This document shows, piece by piece, positions 59,203 through 64,000 of a DNA stretch of 64,000 bases. The notes under the pieces are model-generated. The model did not search any database. It was not told the DNA's origin and saw nothing but the letters and a program-made list of their open reading frames with translations. Both the position numbers and the translations under genes were made by a program. Source of the stretch: Prauserella salsuginis (GTDB lineage: Bacteria; Actinomycetota; Actinomycetes; Mycobacteriales; Pseudonocardiaceae); NCBI RefSeq assembly GCF_024648885.1, contig NZ_JANBBF010000009.1, forward strand, positions 903,037 to 967,036, read 5' to 3'. How positions within the stretch are numbered: the stretch's first letter is position 1; every line of letters begins with the position of its first letter.

Positions 59203-60542
59203 ACGACGAGATCACTACGCCCGGCGCGGCGGCATCGGACGGCACGGACGTGTCGAGGCGCCGGTTTCTCCGGATCGCGACGACCACCGGCGCCGCCGTC
59301 GTGCTGTCCACGGCTGCGGGGGTGCCGGCGGTGTCGGCATCGCAGGCAGGAGTACACGGTGCAGGTGGCGCGGGGGAGAAGAAGCTGCGCGTCTACGTTC
59401 TCGTCGTCGACGGACTGCGGCCGGACGAGATCACCCCGGACACGACTCCCCACCTGTACACGCTGCGTGCCGAGGGAACGAACTTCCCGCAGGCGCGGGC
59501 GCTGCCGGTGATGGAGACGTTGCCCAATCACGTGATGATGATGACCGGCGTGCGGCCGGACCGTTCCGGCGTGCCTGCCAACGATGTCTACGACCGTGCG
59601 GAAGGCGCGGTGCGCACGCTCGACCGGCCGTCGGACATCCGGGTGCCCACCCTGCTCGAGCGCGTTGCGGAGACCGGCCGGGTGAGCGGAAGCGTGCTCA
59701 GCAAGGAGTACCTGTACACGATCTTCGGGGAGCGGGCGAGCGTCCGCTGGGAACCGGAGCCGCTGATCCCGATCACCGACCACGCGCCGGACCTGGCGAC
59801 GAAGCTGGCGCTGTCGGCCATGGTGGCCGAGACCGATCCCGACCTGGTGTTCGTCAACCTCGGTGACGTGGACAGGGTCGGCCATGCGGATCTGACCGGC
59901 ACGTCGCTGGGCCTGTTGCGTGCGGGTGCGCTGAGTGCGACGGATGCGTACGTCGGCCGGTTCGTCGACGAACTGCGCAGCAGCGGACGCTGGGAGTCGA
60001 GCGTGGTCATGGTGATCGCGGACCATTCGATGGACTGGTCGCACGGTCACAAGGTGATCTCGCTGCAGGCGCCACTGGAGGCCGATGCGGCGCTGGCCGG
60101 CAGGATCGCGATCGCGCAGAACGGCGGAGCGGACCTGCTGACCTTCACCGGTCCCGAGGCCGACCGTGCTGCGGCCGTGGCACGGATGCGCGAGATCGCG
60201 CTCGCCACGCCGGGTGTGCTGTCGGTCCATCGGCCCGGCTCGCTGCGGCTCGCGCCGGACTGCGCGGACCTGGTCGTGTACTGCAAGGCGGGCTGGCGCT
60301 TCTCGGATCCGACTCCGATATCGAATCCGATCCCGGGCAACCACGGCCACCCGGCGACCGAGCCGATCCCGTTCTTCATCGCGGGCGGGCATCCGCGAGT
60401 GCGCAAGGGGGCGATGTCGTCGGCCCTGGCCACCACGGTCGACGTGGCGCCCACCGTGGGCGAGCTACTCGGTCTGCCGCCGATCGAGGGCGGCTACGAC
60501 GGCGAGGTCCGGCGGGAAGCGCTATTTTCAAGGGGAGGGTAG
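59199..60542 (+). CDS. Tat-exported alkaline phosphatase-superfamily protein (nucleotide pyrophosphatase/phosphodiesterase type)
   Basis: A 447-residue protein. Twin-arginine signal SRRRFLRIATTTGAAVVLSTAAG (residues 19-41), then the alkaline phosphatase core: metal Asp in YVLVVDGLRPDEIT, nucleophile Thr in LPVMETLPNHVMMMTG, FVNLGDVDRVGHAD and VMVIADHSMDWSHGH. This pattern fits type I phosphodiesterase/nucleotide pyrophosphatase. It overlaps the PhoD gene (ATGA), so both are co-translated. Acts outside the membrane; substrate unknown. Confidence 0.85.
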   Translation: MNDEITTPGAAASDGTDVSRRRFLRIATTTGAAVVLSTAAGVPAVSASQAGVHGAGGAGEKKLRVYVLVVDGLRPDEITPDTTPHLYTLRAEGTNFPQARALPVMETLPNHVMMMTGVRPDRSGVPANDVYDRAEGAVRTLDRPSDIRVPTLLERVAETGRVSGSVLSKEYLYTIFGERASVRWEPEPLIPITDHAPDLATKLALSAMVAETDPDLVFVNLGDVDRVGHADLTGTSLGLLRAGALSATDAYVGRFVDELRSSGRWESSVVMVIADHSMDWSHGHKVISLQAPLEADAALAGRIAIAQNGGADLLTFTGPEADRAAAVARMREIALATPGVLSVHRPGSLRLAPDCADLVVYCKAGWRFSDPTPISNPIPGNHGHPATEPIPFFIAGGHPRVRKGAMSSALATTVDVAPTVGELLGLPPIEGGYDGEVRREALFSRGG

Positions 60543-60732
60543 TCCATCTCATAAAAATTCTGATTCGCAATCCGAATCGGCCGACAGCGATGATCTCGAT
60601 CACCGGAATTGTGCCTGTTCGCACACCTTGAAATTGCGGTCTGTGCACATTGCAGTGTTTCATGACGATGTCATGGTGGTAACAGAACGATAACGGTACA
60701 ACATTCTGGCAACCGGAGCGCAGGCAGCGGAG

Positions 60733-60768
60733 CACCCTCGCGGAGATCTCACGATTTTCGCGAGGGTG
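60733..60768 (+). terminator. Rho-independent terminator after the phosphatase pair
   Basis: CACCCTCGCG (60733-60742) and CGCGAGGGTG (60759-60768) form a perfect ten-base-pair stem with a 16-base loop, followed by TTCTTGTT. Confidence 0.8.
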
Positions 60769-61096
60769 TTCTTGTTGATTCATACGCAACGCGTTGCCGA
60801 ATACGCTACGAACTTAGATCCCGTATCACTCATCAGGCTCGTGGACTAGAGCTGCGGCGAAATATCCGTACAAACACACCCTGAGTAGTGCTCGCTCGGC
60901 CGAACGTGTCGGCTTGTTGCGGAGGTCACAAAACCCTTGGATGTGTAACGGAGGCGCGGTTGCGCATGGCGCGCATTAGCGCTCCGACCTGGCAGAACGC
61001 CGCTCGCCGCGCCGTGGCGAGCGGCGCTGTTCCGCTCGTCGCGGCCCGCTCGAGCGGTATACGAGGGGTGAAAATTCACGTCACGCCATGGACCCA

Positions 61097-61126
61097 TTGA
61101 TCGAACGGCGAGTTTGTGAATAGATT
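61097..61126 (+). promoter_or_regulatory. Candidate promoter of the betaine methyltransferase
   Basis: TTGATC (61097-61102) and TAGATT (61121-61126) are 18 bases apart. Transcription would start near 61133 and leave a leader of about 290 bases. Pattern-based only. Confidence 0.45.
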
Positions 61127-61423
61127 GTGGCTCAGGCGGTTTGCGCGGGATCAGTGCGGATCACGGCGCAATTCCGCCCAGTCGGGGCGAAGGGCCGCGT
61201 CAGGTGTGACGCGCGATACTCAGGCTGCGCACAATGCGCGCCGCGGGCTGATTTGAACCGCGATCGATACATCGCGTCGTCGGCCCGGGATTTTTCTGTG
61301 CCCTTCCCCGACGTGTTCGCGGCCGTATCTCCGCACCGATGTGCGCCGAGAGGTGCAGGCGAGACTGCGGTGAGCCGGCCACGGACGATCAAGCACCGAT
61401 CCGCCGAACGTGGAGGGAACCTA

Positions 61424-63124
61424 ATGCAGGAATCAGCGGCTGGCACCACCGATGCGCAGGCCGAAGTCGCAGAGAAGAGCCGCGCCGACGCGCATCCCGA
61501 CCAGGCGTTCGGTTCCGACCCGCTGGCCGTTCGGGAGAGCGACCACTACGCCGAGGAGTACAACGAGGGCTTCGTCGACAAGTGGGACGAGCTGATCGAC
61601 TGGAAGGGCCGGTACGAGAGCGAGGGCAGCTTCTTCGTCGACCTGCTCCGTAAGCACGGTGTCGAGTCCGTGCTCGACGCTGCGACCGGCACGGGCTTCC
61701 ACTCCGTGCGCATGCTCGAGGCGGGCTTCGACACGACGAGTGTCGACGGTGCCGCCGAGATGCTGGCCAAGGCGTTCGAGAACGGCAAGCAGTACGGCGA
61801 CTACGTCCTGAAGGTCGTGCACTCCGACTGGCGCTGGCTCAGCAAGGACGTGCAGGGCAAGTACGACGCGATCGTCTGCCTCGGCAACTCCTTCACGCAC
61901 CTGTTCGACGAGAACGACCGGCGTAAAGCGCTCGCCGAGTTCTACGCCGTGCTCAAGCACGACGGCCTCCTGATCATCGACCAGCGCAACTACGACTCGA
62001 TCCTCGACGACGGGTTCTCGAGCAAGCACACGTACTACTACTGCGGTGACCAGGTCAGCGCAGAGCCCGAGTACGTCGACGACGGCCTCGCCCGCTTCCG
62101 CTACGAGTTCCCCGACGGCTCGCTCTACCACCTCAACATGTTCCCGCTGCGCAAGAACTACCTGCGCCGGCTGCTGCGTGAGGTCGGTTTCCAGAAGGTC
62201 GACACGTACGGCGACTTCCAGGAGGCCTACGGCAACGACAACGCGCCGGACTTCTTCGTGCACGTCGCGACGAAGGAGTACCTGGAGAGCGCGATGACGG
62301 AGAACTACTCGAGCGCGGTCAACACCGCGCGCGAGTACTACAACTCCGAGGACGCGGACAACTTCTACTACCACGTCTGGGGTGGCACCGACATCCACGT
62401 CGGCCTCTACCAGTCCGAGAACGAGGAGATCGCTGCGGCCAGCCGCCGCACGGTCGAGCAGATGGCGAACAAGCTCGACCTCAAGAAGGGTCAGAAGGTG
62501 CTGGACCTGGGTGCGGGCTATGGGGGTGCCGCCCGTTACCTGGCCGAGACCTACGGTGTACACGTGACGTGCCTGAACCTTTCCGAGGTCGAGAACGACC
62601 GGAACCGGCAGTTCAACAAGGACGCGGGCCTTGCCAAGCTGATCGACGTCGTCGACGGCGACTTCGAGAACCTCGCGTTCAACGACAACGAGTTCGACGT
62701 CATCTGGTCGCAGGACGCCTACCTGCACAGCGGTGACCGTGTCCGCGTGGTCGAGGAGGCCGTGCGCGTTCTCAAGCCGAACGGCCAGATGGTCTTCACC
62801 GACCCGATGGCCGCGGACAACTGCGACACGTCGTCGCTGCAGCCGATCCTCGACCGGCTGCACCTGGACAGCCTCGGCGCGCCCGGCTTCTACAAGAAGG
62901 AGCTGACGCGCCTCGGCATGAAGTCGGTCGAGTTCGACGACCACACCCACCAGCTCTCGAACCACTACGGTCGCGTGCTGGCCGAGCTGGAGAAGCGGGA
63001 GGACGAGCTGGCGGGCACGATCAGCCAGGACTACCGCGACCGCATGAAGCTCGGCCTCAAGAACTGGGTGGCCGGCGGCAAGTCCGGCAACCTCGCGTGG
63101 GGCATCTTCCACGTCAAGGCGTGA
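61424..63124 (+). CDS. Fused glycine/sarcosine/dimethylglycine N-methyltransferase for glycine betaine synthesis
   Basis: A 566-residue fusion of two methyltransferases. Residues about 35-285 are the glycine/sarcosine N-methyltransferase part: DHYAEEYNEGFVDKWDELIDWKGR, SAM motif ESVLDAATGTGFHSVRML (about 80-97) and CLGNSFTHLFDE. Residues about 300-566 are the sarcosine/dimethylglycine methyltransferase part: ADNFYYHVWGGTDIHVGLY, SAM motif KVLDLGAGYGGAARYL (about 358-373), VIWSQDAYLHSGDR and GFYKKELTRLGM. Together they convert glycine to betaine with three SAM. A fused enzyme of about this length is described from Actinopolyspora halophila; in many halophiles the two halves are separate genes. 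The ATG at 61424 follows GGAGGGA. metK follows after 70 bases and would supply SAM. Confidence 0.93.
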   Translation: MQESAAGTTDAQAEVAEKSRADAHPDQAFGSDPLAVRESDHYAEEYNEGFVDKWDELIDWKGRYESEGSFFVDLLRKHGVESVLDAATGTGFHSVRMLEAGFDTTSVDGAAEMLAKAFENGKQYGDYVLKVVHSDWRWLSKDVQGKYDAIVCLGNSFTHLFDENDRRKALAEFYAVLKHDGLLIIDQRNYDSILDDGFSSKHTYYYCGDQVSAEPEYVDDGLARFRYEFPDGSLYHLNMFPLRKNYLRRLLREVGFQKVDTYGDFQEAYGNDNAPDFFVHVATKEYLESAMTENYSSAVNTAREYYNSEDADNFYYHVWGGTDIHVGLYQSENEEIAAASRRTVEQMANKLDLKKGQKVLDLGAGYGGAARYLAETYGVHVTCLNLSEVENDRNRQFNKDAGLAKLIDVVDGDFENLAFNDNEFDVIWSQDAYLHSGDRVRVVEEAVRVLKPNGQMVFTDPMAADNCDTSSLQPILDRLHLDSLGAPGFYKKELTRLGMKSVEFDDHTHQLSNHYGRVLAELEKREDELAGTISQDYRDRMKLGLKNWVAGGKSGNLAWGIFHVKA

Positions 63125-63194
63125 TCCGGCGCCACATCGCAAGAAAGTTCACGAGAACAAGTAAGACCGCTCCCGTCGACAAGAAGGAAGCATT

Positions 63195-64000
63195 TTGACT
63201 ACAGGCAGGTTGTTCACGAGTGAGTCGGTGACCGAGGGTCATCCTGACAAGATTTGTGACGCGATCAGCGACACGATTTTGGATGCGATGTTGGCGCAGG
63301 ACCCGCGGTCGCGGGTTGCGGTGGAGTCGATGGTGACGACTGGTCAGGTGCATGTGGCTGGTGAGGTGACCACGGCGGCGAACATCGATACGACGGCGTT
63401 GATTCGTCAGGCTGTGTTGGATATCGGGTATGACTCCTCGGAGAAGGGCTTTGATGGCGCTTCGTGTGGGGTGAGTGTGTCGATTGGTGCGCAGTCGCCG
63501 GATATTGCGCAGGGTGTGGACACGGCGTATGAGTCGCGTCTGGAGAACGCTCTGGATGATCTGGATAAGCAGGGTGCTGGTGATCAGGGGTTGATGTTCG
63601 GGTATGCCTGCTCGGACACGCCGGAGTTGATGCCGTTGCCGATTGCGTTGGCGCATCGGTTGTCGTTGCGGTTGTCGCAGGTGCGGAAGAACGGCACGGT
63701 GCCGTATTTGCGTGCGGATGGTAAGACGCAGGTGACGATCGAGTACGACAAGGACAAGCCGGTCCGGTTGGACACGGTGGTGCTTTCGTCGCAGCATGCT
63801 GAGGGTGTCGATCTGGACAAGCAGCTTGCGGCGGATGTGCAGAAGTATGTGATTGATCCGGAGATCGAGGATCTGGGTCTGCAGGCTGAGAATCCGAATA
63901 TTCTGATCAATCCGACGGGCCGGTTCGTGGTTGGTGGTCCGATGGGTGATGCGGGTCTGACGGGTCGGAAGATCATTGTTGACACCTATGGCGGGATGGC
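63195..64000 (+). CDS. metK: S-adenosylmethionine synthetase MetK (N-terminal part, cut by the window edge)
   Basis: At least 268 residues, open at the right edge. It starts with TTG at 63195, preceded by AGAAGGAAG. N-terminal family motifs: [47 protein letters not shown] ([23 protein letters not shown]), [27 protein letters not shown] and the start of [26 protein letters not shown]. Lying next to the betaine methyltransferase, it would provide SAM for that pathway. Codon use differs from the neighbours: many T- and G-ending codons (GTT, GGT, TTG, GAT) and few C-ending, see findings. No stop is visible in the window. Confidence 0.95.
   Translation, partial: MTTGRLFTSESVTEGHPDKICDAISDTILDAMLAQDPRSRVAVESMVTTGQVHVAGEVTTAANIDTTALIRQAVLDIGYDSSEKGFDGASCGVSVSIGAQSPDIAQGVDTAYESRLENALDDLDKQGAGDQGLMFGYACSDTPELMPLPIALAHRLSLRLSQVRKNGTVPYLRADGKTQVTIEYDKDKPVRLDTVVLSSQHAEGVDLDKQLAADVQKYVIDPEIEDLGLQAENPNILINPTGRFVVGGPMGDAGLTGRKIIVDTYGGM

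Larger units (their letters stand above)
60543..61423. other. 881-base intergenic region before the betaine methyltransferase
   Basis: No gene supported. It is less GC-rich than most of the window. It contains the terminator at 60733-60768 and a candidate promoter at 61097-61126, leaving a roughly 290-base leader before the methyltransferase start at 61424. The leader carries several GC-rich short inverted repeats (for example TGCGCACAATGCGC at about 61227-61240) and could hold regulatory structure. Confidence 0.6.

Noticed and set aside
61235..61275. tRNA-like T-arm (GGTTCAAATC) on the reverse strand
   Set aside because: The flanking bases do not pair into a T stem, and no acceptor or anticodon stem was found.
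61433..63142. 569-residue reverse-strand frame opposite the betaine methyltransferase
   Set aside because: Rich in Val, Leu and Glu without motifs; a shadow of the forward gene.
63114..63797. Reverse-strand frame over metK
   Set aside because: Arg/His-rich with no domain; metK is clear on the forward strand.

Overview
The window comes from a high-GC actinomycete, most likely a halophilic or halotolerant member of the Pseudonocardiales. The evidence is the very GC-rich third codon positions, the actinobacterial division cluster (murE to divIVA, with sepF, yggT and Wag31), a MurE carrying the meso-DAP signature DNPR, a complete Mce transporter, an actinobacterial-type ileS T-box, and a fused glycine/sarcosine/dimethylglycine methyltransferase of the kind known from Actinopolyspora halophila.

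Layout. (1) 1-9623: an Mce lipid-import operon (YrbE permease, MceA-F, two Mce-associated proteins), entered at the very end of its first gene; nearly every junction overlaps. (2) 9700-13518: a glycosyltransferase, a methyltransferase and an alpha/alpha-toroid (prenyltransferase/squalene-cyclase-like) protein in one operon, with a second methyltransferase converging on it. Its promoter has a KstR-type box (TGAAACATGTTCTA) in the spacer. (3) 13647-17282: a second, perfectly palindromic box (TGAAACATGTTTCA) precedes a translationally coupled flavoprotein / 3Fe-4S ferredoxin / 3-ketosteroid dehydrogenase-like trio. Regions 1-3 together suggest a sterol uptake and catabolism neighbourhood. (4) 17603-33646: the cell-wall and division cluster murE-murF-mraY-murD-ftsW-murG-murC-ftsQ-ftsZ-pgeF-yggS-sepF-yggT-divIVA. 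The usual upstream mraZ-rsmH-ftsL-ftsI block is absent, so murE appears to run from its own leaderless promoter. (5) 33763-43957: a membrane protein with a Cys-rich tail, T-box-controlled ileS, a two-component system with an exported poly-Asp peptide behind a nested palindrome, a cation/proton antiporter, lspA and an RluA-family pseudouridine synthase. (6) 44049-55618: mixed housekeeping and hypothetical genes, including a DUF885 peptidase-like protein, a GH65 phosphorylase with a beta-phosphoglucomutase-like HAD, a PIG-L deacetylase next to an ArsR remnant, a STAS protein, and a short GntR regulator divergent from an unknown gene across a 17-bp repeat array. (7) 55630-60542: a degenerate EAL-CBS-GGDEF protein and two coupled Tat-exported phosphatases. 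(8) 60543-64000: a long leader, the fused betaine-synthesis methyltransferase and the start of metK, which would supply its S-adenosylmethionine.

The most interesting points are the two KstR-type operators tying an uncharacterised glycosyltransferase/methyltransferase/toroid operon to a steroid-dehydrogenase operon, the flavoprotein-ferredoxin-flavoprotein unit, the broken division cluster, the nested palindrome plus poly-Asp peptide ahead of the two-component system, and the unusual codon choice of metK. Functional calls rest on reading motifs; no database search was possible. Leaderless starts, operators and promoters are inferred from sequence pattern alone.
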